Assembly: GCA_018222585.1 (NCBI GenBank) | Contig: JAAFAB010000013.1 | Span: 1-64,000, forward strand | From: Paracoccaceae bacterium | GTDB lineage: Bacteria > Pseudomonadota > Alphaproteobacteria > Rhodobacterales > Rhodobacteraceae | DNA length: 64,000 nt | Direction of reading: 5' to 3' | In this document: positions 45,297-53,846 of the stretch, in pieces | Numbering within the stretch: the stretch's first letter is position 1 | How the letters are laid out: each line of letters starts with the position of its first letter | Notes under the pieces: model-generated | Seen by the model: the letters and a program-made list of their open reading frames with translations, nothing else | Told to the model about the DNA's origin: nothing | Database searches by the model: none | Translations under genes and position numbers: made by a program

Positions 45297-46280
45297 TCAG
45301 GACTGGTCGAAGGCCAGCGACAGGCGGCGGTTCAGCCGGGCCCACTTGTCGCGCTGAAAGTCCGAGCGGGCGTATCTTTCGCGGTCGATGTCGATCCATG
45401 TGATCAGCAGCCGGGCGCGCAGGCAGAAGTCCAGCAGCTCTGCGTCGATCTCCTGGCCGTACCCGGCCAGGAAGGCCGCGCGTGAGGGCGCGAGCACGCC
45501 GCCCGCGCCAACCTGGGAGTCGGGGCCATCGCATTGCACATCGGCCTTGAGAAAATCCACCATGTCGTAGACGGCCAGCTTGCGCCGCTCTTCCGAGAGG
45601 TCGAGCCCGCGCGCGCCTGCCATGCCGACCAGCAGGTTGCCGGGGTGGTAATCGCCATGGCAGAGGCAGCGGCGCGAGACCCGTCCGCGCAAACCCTCGG
45701 CCTGCCGGCGCAGGGCGCGCAGCATCGGGCGAAAGACCTGCGGGCGCGCCTGCGGGACGCCGGAGGCCTGCACGGCGTCCAGTTTCGTGAAGATCCACTT
45801 GGGCCAGAATGGCGCCTCGTCGGCTGGGGCCTGGCCGTGCAGCGCGGCCAGCCAGCGCCCCGCCAGGGTGTAGACCGGCGCCGGATCCGCCCCCGAGGTC
45901 AACCGGGTCCAGGCGGTGTCCTCGTCGTTGAAGTCGGTGACCATGAAGCCGCCGCCGGGCGAGAGGTAGATCGGATGAACGACGCCCAGGTCGGGACGGT
46001 CGGCCAGGGCCGCTTCCAGCCGCAGCAACCCGTCGAACTCCCGCGCCAGCCGTCCGTCCTCTGCTGCCTCGCGGTTCAGCTTCAGCACGAAGAGACGCCC
46101 TCCGATGTCCATCTTGAGGACGAAACGCGGCAGCGCCCCGCCCGAGGAATTGTCGATACGCAGGAAGGCCGGGCGGGTCGCGGGCGGCTCGGGGAACAGG
46201 GCACGGCCCTCAGGGGCGGCCAGGAATTCCGCCGCGCAGGCGTCGGCGAGGGTGGGGTCGAAGTCGAGAAATTTCAGCAT
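45297..46280 (-). CDS. Phosphotransferase/kinase-fold (APH-like) protein
   Basis: A 327-residue protein of the aminoglycoside-phosphotransferase fold. RRCLCHGDYHPGNLLV is the Brenner-like catalytic loop (HGDxxxxN) and KLAVYDMVDFLKADVQCDG stands for the metal-binding DxD region. FVLKLNREAAEDGRLAREFDGL supplies the ATP-site Lys and Glu. The family includes kinases for small metabolites and many unknown substrates, and resistance is not implied. ATG 46280 has AAGGG at 7 bases; a GTG at 46301 is possible. Next upstream gene is mmsB. Confidence 0.78.
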   Translation of the reverse strand: MLKFLDFDPTLADACAAEFLAAPEGRALFPEPPATRPAFLRIDNSSGGALPRFVLKMDIGGRLFVLKLNREAAEDGRLAREFDGLLRLEAALADRPDLGVVHPIYLSPGGGFMVTDFNDEDTAWTRLTSGADPAPVYTLAGRWLAALHGQAPADEAPFWPKWIFTKLDAVQASGVPQARPQVFRPMLRALRRQAEGLRGRVSRRCLCHGDYHPGNLLVGMAGARGLDLSEERRKLAVYDMVDFLKADVQCDGPDSQVGAGGVLAPSRAAFLAGYGQEIDAELLDFCLRARLLITWIDIDRERYARSDFQRDKWARLNRRLSLAFDQS

Positions 46281-46347
46281 CGCCAGACCCTTGCCGTTCA
46301 CCTCCAGCCCCGGCGAACCCTAGCCGGGGCTGGGGATCGGGGCAAGC

Positions 46348-47217
46348 TCAGCCGTTGCGCTCGGTGAAGCGGGGCAGCATGGCCGAGAAGTCCTTGCCGC
46401 CATTGCCCTCGTCCTCGACGAAGGTGGTGTAGAGCTGTTCGGCCATGGCGCCCATCGGGGTCTCGGCCCCCGCGCTGCCGGCGGCAAGCTGCGACAGGCG
46501 CAAGTCCTTCAGCATCAGCGCGGCGGCGAAACCGGGCTGATAGCCGTTGTCTGCCGGGGATTTCGGCCCGACACCGGGAGCGGGGCAATAGGCGTTCATC
46601 GACCAGCTGTAGCCGGACGAGGTCGAGACCACGTCGAACATCGCCTGTCGGTCCAGCCCCAGCTTGTCGGCCAGGGCGAAGGCCTCGCAGGTGGCGATCA
46701 TGGTGACGCCAAGGATCATGTTGTTGCAGATCTTCGCCGCCTGCCCATTGCCCGAGCCGCCGCAGTGGACGGCCTTCTGACCCATGATCTCGAACAGCGG
46801 CGCGACCCGGGCGAAGGCTTCGACCGAGCCGCCGGCCATGAAAGTCAGCGTGCCCGCATCCGCCCCGCCGGTGCCGCCCGAGACCGGGGCGTCCATCGCC
46901 TGCACACCGTGCTCGGCGGCCAGTTCGGCCACGGCGCGGGCGCTGTCCACGTCGACGGTCGAGCAGTCCAGGTGCACCGCGCCCGAGCTCATCCCCGGCA
47001 GGATCTGGGCGGCGACGGCGCGCAGGATCTCTCCGTTCGGCAGCATGGTGATCACCACCTCGGCGCCCTCGGCGGCGGCGGCGGCCGTATGGGCCAGCGA
47101 GACGCCCGGCACCGCCACATCTGCCATGTCGTAGCCCGTCACCTCATGGCCTGCCGCGGCCAGGTTGCGGGCCATGGGCGCGCCCATGTTGCCCAGCCCG
47201 ATGAATCCGATCTTCAT
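46348..47217 (-). CDS. mmsB: 3-hydroxyisobutyrate dehydrogenase
   Basis: NAD enzyme oxidising 3-hydroxyisobutyrate to methylmalonate semialdehyde in valine breakdown. The 289-residue protein has the Rossmann GFIGLGNMGAPMARNLA, the substrate loop DAPVSGGTGGADAGTLTFM, the catalytic Lys in GNGQAAKICNNM and GYSWSMNAY. The end KDFSAMLPRF is typical. It is the last of three same-strand valine genes: acyl-CoA dehydrogenase, HIBYL-CoA hydrolase, then this one 31 bases on. Confidence 0.94.
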   Translation of the reverse strand: MKIGFIGLGNMGAPMARNLAAAGHEVTGYDMADVAVPGVSLAHTAAAAAEGAEVVITMLPNGEILRAVAAQILPGMSSGAVHLDCSTVDVDSARAVAELAAEHGVQAMDAPVSGGTGGADAGTLTFMAGGSVEAFARVAPLFEIMGQKAVHCGGSGNGQAAKICNNMILGVTMIATCEAFALADKLGLDRQAMFDVVSTSSGYSWSMNAYCPAPGVGPKSPADNGYQPGFAAALMLKDLRLSQLAAGSAGAETPMGAMAEQLYTTFVEDEGNGGKDFSAMLPRFTERNG

Positions 47218-47248
47218 GTGCTCTCCTCCCTGTCTGGTCCGGCCCCGG

Positions 47249-48274
47249 TCAGAGGGCCAGCTCCTCCTCCAGCGGCGCCAGCATCGCCTCGACGGCCTCG
47301 GGCGCGATGTCCAGCCCGTGACGCCAGCGCGGCTTGCGATCGCGGTCGATGATCTGCGCCCGGATCCCCTCGATGAAATCGCCATGCTCCATGGCGCGGG
47401 CGGTGAAGCGGTATTCCAGCCGCAGTGCTTCGGTGATGTCGCTGGCATCGTGCAGGCGGTCCAGCATCTCCAGCGTGGCGGCCATGGACAGCGGGCAACC
47501 CGCGTCCAGCGCCTTCAGGGCCCGCTCGGCGATGTCGTCGCCGTTCTCCTCGGCCAGGGCGGCGCGGATGCCGGGCAGGGTGCCCGGGGCAAAGAGCGCG
47601 TCGATATAGTCCTGGTTCTCGGCCAGGCGCGAGGAGGGGGCGGGGCGCGCGGCCTTCAGCAGCGGCGCGGGCGTGCCCGTCTCGCAAAGGGCGGCCTTCA
47701 GCGCCGGCCAGTCGGCTTCCGGCAGGAAGTGATCGGCAAAGCCCGCGTGGATCGCATCGCCCGGCGCCATCCGCGCCCCGGTCAGCCCGAGGTAGGCCCC
47801 GAGGTGCCCCGGCGCCCGTGCCAGCAGCAGCGAGCCGCCGACATCCGGCACCAGGCCGATGCCGCATTCGGGCATGGCGATGCGGGCGCTTTCACCGACC
47901 ACCCGATGCGCGACATGGCAGCCGACACCGACACCACCGCCCATGACGAAGCCATGCAGGAAGCTGACGACGGGTTTCGGATAGCCCGCCAACAGGGCGT
48001 TCATCCGGTATTCGTCGCGCCAGAATCCACGACCGTAGGCGTAGTCTCCGGCACGGCCGGTGTCGTACATCTGCCGGATGTCGCCACCGGCACAGAAAGC
48101 CTTGTCGCCCGTCGCATCCAGGATCACCAGCGTGACGCCCGCGTCCTCCTGCCAGTCGCGCAACGCGCGCTCTATCTCCAGCGCCATCTGGTGACTGAGG
48201 GCGTTCAGCGCCTCGGGCCGCGAGAGGGTAATCCACCCGGCGTGTCCCTCACGCCGGATTGTCAGGTCGTTCAT
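47249..48274 (-). CDS. 3-hydroxyisobutyryl-CoA hydrolase
   Basis: A 341-residue crotonase-fold enzyme. FCAGGDIRQMYDTG near 60-73 and FLHGFVMGGGVGVGCH form the oxyanion region, and IAMPECGIGLVPDVGGS carries the Glu-Asp pattern of HIBYL-CoA hydrolases. The length, longer than enoyl-CoA hydratases (about 260 aa), favours the hydrolase. It releases 3-hydroxyisobutyrate from its CoA ester in valine catabolism. Its start overlaps the stop of the acyl-CoA dehydrogenase by four bases. Confidence 0.88.
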   Translation of the reverse strand: MNDLTIRREGHAGWITLSRPEALNALSHQMALEIERALRDWQEDAGVTLVILDATGDKAFCAGGDIRQMYDTGRAGDYAYGRGFWRDEYRMNALLAGYPKPVVSFLHGFVMGGGVGVGCHVAHRVVGESARIAMPECGIGLVPDVGGSLLLARAPGHLGAYLGLTGARMAPGDAIHAGFADHFLPEADWPALKAALCETGTPAPLLKAARPAPSSRLAENQDYIDALFAPGTLPGIRAALAEENGDDIAERALKALDAGCPLSMAATLEMLDRLHDASDITEALRLEYRFTARAMEHGDFIEGIRAQIIDRDRKPRWRHGLDIAPEAVEAMLAPLEEELAL

Positions 48275-49410
48275 GTCGAAACGAGGCTCCTTGCCACGAT
48301 GAGGCGCATGATCTCGTTGGTCCCTTCGAGGATCTCGTGGACGCGCAGATCCCGCACCAGTTTCTCGATTCCATAGTCGGCAAGATAACCATAGCCGCCA
48401 TGCAGTTGCAGGCACTGATTGACGATGCGCGATCCGGCCTCGGTGACGAATTTCTTCGCCATGGCGCAGTGCTTGGTGGCATCGGGGGCGCGCTGGTCCA
48501 GCTTCCATGCGGCCTGGCGCAGGAAGACGCGCGCCGCCTGCAGCTCGATCTCCAGATCGGCGAGGCGGAACTGCAGGGCCTGGAAGTCGGTCAGGCTCTG
48601 CCCGAAGGCGCGGCGCTCGCGCATGTAGGCCAGCGTGGCGTCCATCGCGGCCTGCGCCGCGCCAAGCGAGCAGGCCGAGATGTTCAGCCGCCCGCCGTCC
48701 AGCCCCTTCATCGCATAGGTGAAACCCTGGCCCTCTTCGCCGATCAGGTTTTGCGCCGGGATCTCGCAGCCGTCGAACTGCACGGCGCGGGTCGGTTGGC
48801 TTTTCCAGCCCATCTTGCGTTCCAGCCCGCCGAAGGACAGGCCCGGGGTGCCGGCGGGGACGTAGAAGGCCGAAACCCCCTTCGGCCCCGGCCCGCCCGA
48901 GCGCGCCATGACCACGTAGCCGTCCGAATAGCCCCCGCCCGAGATGAAGGCCTTGGCGCCGGTCAGGCGCCAGCCGGTGTCGGTGCGCTCGGCCCGGGTC
49001 TTCATCGCGGCGGCGTCCGAGCCCGAGCCGGGCTCGGTCAGGCAGTAGGAAAGCACGGCGCGCATGGTCAGGGCATCGGGCAGGATGGCGTCCTTCAGCG
49101 CGGGCGCGCCGAAATCGTCCAGCATCCGGGCGCACATGTTGTGGATCGACAGGAAGGCCGCGACCGAGGGGCAGGCCATCGACAGCGCCTCGAAGACCAG
49201 CGTGGCTTCCAGCCGTGACAGGCCGGACCCGCCCGCGTCCTCGGAGACATACAGGCCGCCGAAGCCCAGTTCGGCCAGTTCCGGCCAGAGGTCCTTCGGG
49301 ATCTCGCCCGCCTCTTCCCAGGCCGCCGCATGGGGGGCGATCCGGTCCTGCCCGAAGGCCCGTGCCATGTCGAAGATGGCGCCTGCCTCGGCGCCCAGTG
49401 CGAAGTCCAT
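48271..49410 (-). CDS. Acyl-CoA dehydrogenase, probable isobutyryl-CoA dehydrogenase
   Basis: A 379-residue flavoprotein. YCLTEPGSGSDAAAMKTRAE is the FAD-site signature, MGWKSQPTRAVQFDGCEIP and RRAFGQSLTDFQALQF the second, and DLRVHEILEGTNEIMRLIVAR contains the expected catalytic Glu. Context decides the substrate: immediately downstream lie HIBYL-CoA hydrolase and 3-hydroxyisobutyrate dehydrogenase, so it likely makes methacrylyl-CoA from isobutyryl-CoA. The methacrylyl-CoA hydratase step is not encoded here. Confidence 0.9.
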   Translation of the reverse strand: MDFALGAEAGAIFDMARAFGQDRIAPHAAAWEEAGEIPKDLWPELAELGFGGLYVSEDAGGSGLSRLEATLVFEALSMACPSVAAFLSIHNMCARMLDDFGAPALKDAILPDALTMRAVLSYCLTEPGSGSDAAAMKTRAERTDTGWRLTGAKAFISGGGYSDGYVVMARSGGPGPKGVSAFYVPAGTPGLSFGGLERKMGWKSQPTRAVQFDGCEIPAQNLIGEEGQGFTYAMKGLDGGRLNISACSLGAAQAAMDATLAYMRERRAFGQSLTDFQALQFRLADLEIELQAARVFLRQAAWKLDQRAPDATKHCAMAKKFVTEAGSRIVNQCLQLHGGYGYLADYGIEKLVRDLRVHEILEGTNEIMRLIVARSLVST

Positions 49411-49456
49411 CGCTGCCTCCTCCCATCATGCCCCTCGTGGTGCGGGGCAGGTCTCC

Positions 49457-49912
49457 TCAAACCTGCTGCTGCACCAGGGCGTCTATCGAGTTCTCCCGCA
49501 GGCCCAGGATCTGCAGGGCCTGTTCTTCCGTGCGGACAACGCGATGCGTGATGCCCGGCACATGTTCCCAGCTGCGCACCGTGAAGCCCGCGATCTTCAG
49601 CGCGATCTCGGTCGGCGCGAGGTGGACAAACAGGCGATCCGGTTCGGCAGGGGTGAAGATCTCGGCCTTGCGGGCGTGGACCTTCAGCATGTCCAGCACA
49701 TCCAGTTTCAGCCCGGTCACGTCGCGCATGTCGAGAAGCTGGTTCAGCTCGGGCGAGCTCATCGGATCCTCGGCGAAGCGCTGCAGCGCCTCAAGGCTGT
49801 CGGCTGCGCAGACCTCGCCGGCGAAATGGATATGGACCAGTCCGAACTGCGGCAGGATCGTGTAGGAGCAGGACATCAGGGCGTTCCGATCAGGCGTCTT
49901 CTTACCCGTCAT
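49457..49912 (-). CDS. Conserved hypothetical, STAS-like
   Basis: A 151-residue protein with no motif I can assign with certainty. Strand-helix alternation such as YTILPQFGLVHIHFAGEV, LNQLLDMRDVTGLKLDVLDML and RLFVHLAPTEIALKIAGF resembles STAS/SpoIIAA-like folds found in small alphaproteobacterial proteins. No signal peptide or membrane helix. ATG 49912 has AGGA nine bases upstream; a shorter start at 49876 is possible. It lies inside the valine gene cluster and may be carried along with it. Confidence 0.55.
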   Translation of the reverse strand: MTGKKTPDRNALMSCSYTILPQFGLVHIHFAGEVCAADSLEALQRFAEDPMSSPELNQLLDMRDVTGLKLDVLDMLKVHARKAEIFTPAEPDRLFVHLAPTEIALKIAGFTVRSWEHVPGITHRVVRTEEQALQILGLRENSIDALVQQQV

Positions 49913-50082
49913 TTGTAACATTCCTGCGCCATGCGTCTACGCGGATCGGCGCCAGCCGGGGTCGGGTGGGCCTGAAACCTCGCGTCATCGTGTTTTTCGT
50001 GCAGCTTTCTCCTGTCTCCTCAGCCGCTTACCCCCTGTTCAGGGGAGGGCTGGGACGGCCCGGTGGGCCGCCCCGTGCTGCG

Positions 50083-51582
50083 TCAGTCCATGGCCTTGAA
50101 GTTGAATTCGCCGCCGTCCTTGATGCCCGAGAACCAGCGCGAGGTGACGGTCTTGGTCCGGGTGTAGAAGCGGAAGGCGTCGGGGCCGTACTGGTTCAGG
50201 TCGCCGAAGGCCGATTTCTTCCAGCCGCCGAAGGTGTGGTAGCTCAGCGGCACCGGGATCGGGAAGTTGATGCCGACCATGCCGACATTGACCCGGTTGG
50301 CGAAGTCGCGCGCGGTGTCGCCATCGGCGGTGAAGATCGCGGTGCCGTTGCCATATGGATTGTCCATGGTCAGCTTCAGCGCCTCTTCGTAGGTCTCGGC
50401 GCGCACCTGGGACAGCACCGGGCCGAAGATCTCTTCCTTGTAGATGTCCATCTCGGGCGTGACGTTGTCAAAGAGCGTCGGGCCGACGTAGAAGCCGTCT
50501 TCGTAGCCCTGCAGGCTGAAGCCCCGGCCGTCCTTCAGCAGGGTCGCGCCCTGGTCCACGCCGGAGGAGATCAGCCCCTCGATCCGCGCCTTGGCGGCGG
50601 CGGTGATGACGGGGCCGTAATCGACTTCATCCTCGGAGGTATAGGGGCCGACCTTCAGCTTCTCGATCCGCGGCATCAGCTTCTCGATCAGCGTGTCGGC
50701 GGTCTTCTGGCCCACGGGCACGGCCACCGAGATCGCCATGCAGCGTTCGCCCGCGGCGCCGAACCCGGCCCCGACCAGCGCGTCGGCGGCCTTGTCCATG
50801 TCGGCGTCGGGCATGATGATCATGTGGTTCTTGGCGCCACCGAAGCACTGGGCGCGCTTGCCGTTGGCGGTGGCGCGTCCGTAGATGTACTGGGCGATCG
50901 GGGTCGAGCCGACGAAGCCGACCGCCTGCACGGTTTCATTGTCGAGGATCGCGTCCACCGCTTCCTTGTCCCCGTTGACCACTTGCAGCACGCCATCGGG
51001 CAGGCCGGCTTCCTTCAGCAGCTCCGCCAGGCGCAGCGAGGTCGAGGGGCAGCGCTCGGAGGGCTTCAGGATCATCGCGTTGCCGGAGACCAGCGCCGGC
51101 GCCATCTTCCACAGCGGGATCATCGCCGGGAAGTTGAACGGGGTGATGCCGGCCACGACGCCAAGCGGCTGGCGCATGGAATAGAGATCGATGCCCGGGC
51201 CGCCATCATTGGTGAACTCGCCCTTCAGCATGTGCGGCGCGCCCATGCAGACCTCGACCACTTCCAGGCCACGCTGCACGTCGCCCCGGCCATCGGGCAG
51301 GGTCTTGCCGTGTTCCTTCGAGACCAGCTCGGCCAGCTCGTCCATGTGCTCGTTGATCAGGGCACCGAACTTCATCATCACGCGGGCGCGGCGCTGCGGA
51401 TTGGTGGCACCCCAGCCCTTTTGCGCCTCGGCGGCACGGGCCACGGCGTCATTGACCTCGGCGACGCTGGCCAGCGGCACCCGGCCGGTGACTTCGCCGG
51501 TGGCGGGGTTCAGCACATCCGCGAAGCGGCCCGAGCCGCCCTTGGTGGGGGTGCCGTCGATGTAATGGTGCAGGTCCTGCAT
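50083..51582 (-). CDS. mmsA: Methylmalonate-semialdehyde dehydrogenase (acylating)
   Basis: CoA-dependent aldehyde dehydrogenase turning methylmalonate semialdehyde into propionyl-CoA and CO2, the last special step of valine catabolism. The 499-residue ALDH has ITPFNFPAMIPLWKMAPAL (substrate tunnel), GFVGSTPIAQYIY (NAD) and GAGFGAAGERCMA with the catalytic Cys, plus KEEIFGPVL. AGGAGGATTCC precedes ATG 51582. A LysR gene is divergent, consistent with local control. Confidence 0.95.
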   Translation of the reverse strand: MQDLHHYIDGTPTKGGSGRFADVLNPATGEVTGRVPLASVAEVNDAVARAAEAQKGWGATNPQRRARVMMKFGALINEHMDELAELVSKEHGKTLPDGRGDVQRGLEVVEVCMGAPHMLKGEFTNDGGPGIDLYSMRQPLGVVAGITPFNFPAMIPLWKMAPALVSGNAMILKPSERCPSTSLRLAELLKEAGLPDGVLQVVNGDKEAVDAILDNETVQAVGFVGSTPIAQYIYGRATANGKRAQCFGGAKNHMIIMPDADMDKAADALVGAGFGAAGERCMAISVAVPVGQKTADTLIEKLMPRIEKLKVGPYTSEDEVDYGPVITAAAKARIEGLISSGVDQGATLLKDGRGFSLQGYEDGFYVGPTLFDNVTPEMDIYKEEIFGPVLSQVRAETYEEALKLTMDNPYGNGTAIFTADGDTARDFANRVNVGMVGINFPIPVPLSYHTFGGWKKSAFGDLNQYGPDAFRFYTRTKTVTSRWFSGIKDGGEFNFKAMD

Positions 51583-51619
51583 GGAATCCTCCTGAAATGG
51601 GGTTGAGCGCAGGTTAGCC

Positions 51620-51672
51620 TTGCGTAAATGTGCGTGAAAGGGGAAAAAACTCAAATGGGTTTTGCGGAAATG
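51620..51672. promoter_or_regulatory. Direct repeats between mmsA and lysR gene
   Basis: TTGCGTAAATG (51620-51630) and TTGCGGAAATG (51662-51672) are 42 bp apart, four helical turns, in the AT-rich gap of the divergent pair. They are plausible contact points for the LysR protein. Confidence 0.4.
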
Positions 51673-51677
51673 CAGCT

Positions 51678-52571
51678 ATGAACTGGGATGATCTTCGGGT
51701 GTTCCTCTCTGTCGGGCGGTTGGAAAGCCTGTCCTCGGCGGCGCGCGCGCTGCGTATCGACCCGGCGACGGTGTCGCGCCGGATCGCGCGGCTGGAGGAG
51801 GAGACCGGCGCGGCGCTGTTTGCCAAGTCGCCGCAGGGCTATGCGCTGACCGAGGCCGGGCAGCGGCTGATGGCCCATGCGGTGAAGGGAGAGGCGGCGT
51901 TCCTGGCGGGGGCGGCCGAGGTCGCGGGGCAGGGCGGGCCGGGACTGTCGGGGCAGGTGCGTATCGGTGCGCCGGACGGGGTGGCGAATTTCCTGCTGCC
52001 CCAGGTCTGCGCCGGTATCCTGGACGAGAACCCCGAGCTGGAGATCCAGATCGTCGCCCTGCCGCGGCTGTTCAACCTCAGCCGCCGCGAGGCCGACATG
52101 GCCGTGACCGTCAGCGCGCCGACGGCCGGCAGGCTGCTGGTGCAGAAGATCTCGGACTACCACCTCCATCTCGCGGCCACCGGCGACTACCTCGCGCAGC
52201 ATCCGCCGATCCGCACCCTCGCCGACCTGGGCGGGCACCGGATGGTCGGCTACATCCCCGACATGATCTTCGACAAGGAGCTGGACTACCTCGAAGAAGC
52301 CGGGGTCAGCCGGGTGCAACTGGGCTCGAACTCGGTCTCGGTGCAGTTTCACTGGGTCGCGGGGGGCGCCGGGCTGGGTATTCTCCATGATTTCTCGCTG
52401 CCCCATCACCCGGGACTGCGCCGTGTCCTGCCCGAGCGAATCCGCCTGAAACGCAGCTTCTACCTGGTGCGCCACGCCGACGATGCGCGCCTCGATCGTC
52501 TCAACCGGCTGGCGACGTTGCTGTCAGAGCGATTGCGGGCCGAGATTCACCGACAGGAAGGGCTCTCTTGA
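51678..52571 (+). CDS. LysR-family transcriptional regulator
   Basis: A 297-residue LysR regulator. The N-terminal helix-turn-helix is MNWDDLRVFLSVGRLESLSSAARALRIDP in two parts, with ATVSRRIARLEEETGAALF. The C-terminal sensor domain starts near 90 (GQVRIGAPDGVANFLLPQ). It lies divergently 95 bases from mmsA, and the usual inference is that it controls the valine genes, with a pathway intermediate as ligand. ATG 51678 is preferred over an upstream start because it begins the conserved DNA-binding fold. Confidence 0.9.
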   Translation: MNWDDLRVFLSVGRLESLSSAARALRIDPATVSRRIARLEEETGAALFAKSPQGYALTEAGQRLMAHAVKGEAAFLAGAAEVAGQGGPGLSGQVRIGAPDGVANFLLPQVCAGILDENPELEIQIVALPRLFNLSRREADMAVTVSAPTAGRLLVQKISDYHLHLAATGDYLAQHPPIRTLADLGGHRMVGYIPDMIFDKELDYLEEAGVSRVQLGSNSVSVQFHWVAGGAGLGILHDFSLPHHPGLRRVLPERIRLKRSFYLVRHADDARLDRLNRLATLLSERLRAEIHRQEGLS

Positions 52572-52635
52572 CAGGGTGCCCCGGCGCACCCACGCTTGAC
52601 GTGGAGGAGTGTCGATCAACCCAGGGAGGAATCCG

Positions 52636-53070
52636 ATGCTGGTTCAGCAAATTCTCAAGTCCAAGTCCACGGATGGCGTCTTCACGGTCGCCCCGGATGT
52701 CACCATTCGCGAGGTGGCGCAGATCCTGCGCGAGAAGCGGATCGGCGGGGTCGTCGTCAGCAGCGACGGCGAGCGCGCCGACGGGATCCTGTCGGAGCGT
52801 GACATCGTGCGGGCGCTGGCGACCCGCGACGAGGGCGTGCTGGAGCTGACCGCCGCCGCCCTGATGACCCGCGACCCGGTCTGCTGCTCGCTGGAGATGA
52901 ACTCGGACCAGGTGCTGACCAAGATGACGGAGGGCCGCTTTCGCCACATGCCCGTCGTGCAGGACGGTGTCCTGGTGGGCATCGTCACCATCGGCGACGT
53001 GGTCAAGGCGCGGCTCAGCCAGCTCTCGGCCGAGAAGGATGCGCTGGAAGGCATGATCATGGGGCATTGA
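52636..53070 (+). CDS. CBS-domain protein
   Basis: A 144-residue protein made of two CBS motifs forming one Bateman module: VTIREVAQILREKRIGGVVVSS...GILSERDIVRAL and DQVLTKMTEGRFRHMPVVQDGVLVGIVTIGDVVKARL. Such free CBS proteins bind adenylates and modulate partners; no catalytic domain is present. A GGGAGGAATCC site precedes ATG 52636, and the leader starts inside the gap after the LysR gene on the same strand. The partner is unknown. Confidence 0.9.
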   Translation: MLVQQILKSKSTDGVFTVAPDVTIREVAQILREKRIGGVVVSSDGERADGILSERDIVRALATRDEGVLELTAAALMTRDPVCCSLEMNSDQVLTKMTEGRFRHMPVVQDGVLVGIVTIGDVVKARLSQLSAEKDALEGMIMGH

Positions 53071-53117
53071 GCCGGGGCTAGCGGGCTGGGGCCAAGGGGG
53101 CTGGGGCGAAGGATCAA

Positions 53118-53231
53118 GGGGGCTCTGCCCCCGTCTCCGTGCCGGAAACTCCCCCGCAGTATTTTCAGCCATCGGATAGATACAAGGGTCCCTTTGCCCA
53201 TCCTGAGGCTGGAAATACTGCCGCCGGAGGC
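53118..53231 (+). repeat. Palindromic intergenic element, copy C
   Basis: GGGGGCTCTGCCCCC hairpin, then CCCCCGCAGTATTTTCAGCC and, after a spacer, a closing GGCTGGAAATACTG arm and CCGCCGGAGG tail. It lies between two plus-strand genes in the 284-base gap before coaD. Confidence 0.85.
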
Positions 53232-53354
53232 GGTCCGGCGGTGACCGCCGGATGGAGTGCCTGATCTTCCGGGCCCTGCCATCCGGCTTCGCCCTTGCAT
53301 TTCCCGGCGCAATATTGTTGCGTGCGGCGAGGGCGCAAGCGGAGGAGCAGCCAC

Positions 53355-53846
53355 ATGCGTATCGGACTTTACCCGGGGACCTTCGATCCCGTCACGCTGG
53401 GCCATATCGACATCATCCGACGTGCCACGCTGCTGGTCGACCGGCTGGTCATCGGAGTGGCGATCAACCGCGACAAGGGGCCTCTTTTCACCCTGGAAGA
53501 GCGGGTCGAGATGATCGAGGCCGAGATCGGCAAGCTGTCGAAGGAGACCGGCTGCGAGATCCTCGTCCATCCCTTCGAGAATCTGCTGATCAACTGCGCC
53601 CATGATGTCGGCGCCTCGCTGATCATCCGGGGCCTGCGCGCGGTGACGGACTTCGAGTACGAATACCAGATGGTCGGCATGAACCGGGCGCTGGACGACA
53701 CGGTCGAGGCGGTCTTCCTGATGGCCGATGCGGGTCACCAGGCGATTGCGTCGAAACTGGTGAAAGAGATCTGCCGGCTGGAGGGGGACGTGTCGAAGTT
53801 CGTCACCCCGACTGTCAACGATAGACTTCTGGCGAAGCTCTTCTGA
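53355..53846 (+). CDS. coaD: Pantetheine-phosphate adenylyltransferase
   Basis: Penultimate step of coenzyme A synthesis, making dephospho-CoA from 4'-phosphopantetheine and ATP. The 163-residue protein has the nucleotidyltransferase TxGH motif GTFDPVTLGHIDII near 8-21, RGLRAVTDFEYEYQM and VSKFVTPTVNDRL at the end. GGAGGAGCAGCCAC precedes ATG 53355. Its 3' end overlaps the convergent hydrolase gene by 32 bases. Confidence 0.95.
   Translation: MRIGLYPGTFDPVTLGHIDIIRRATLLVDRLVIGVAINRDKGPLFTLEERVEMIEAEIGKLSKETGCEILVHPFENLLINCAHDVGASLIIRGLRAVTDFEYEYQMVGMNRALDDTVEAVFLMADAGHQAIASKLVKEICRLEGDVSKFVTPTVNDRLLAKLF

Noticed and set aside
46281-46301. Longer start for the phosphotransferase (GTG 46301)
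   Set aside because: GGAGG lies too close to this GTG; ATG 46280 has better spacing and similar coding quality, although the longer form is not excluded.
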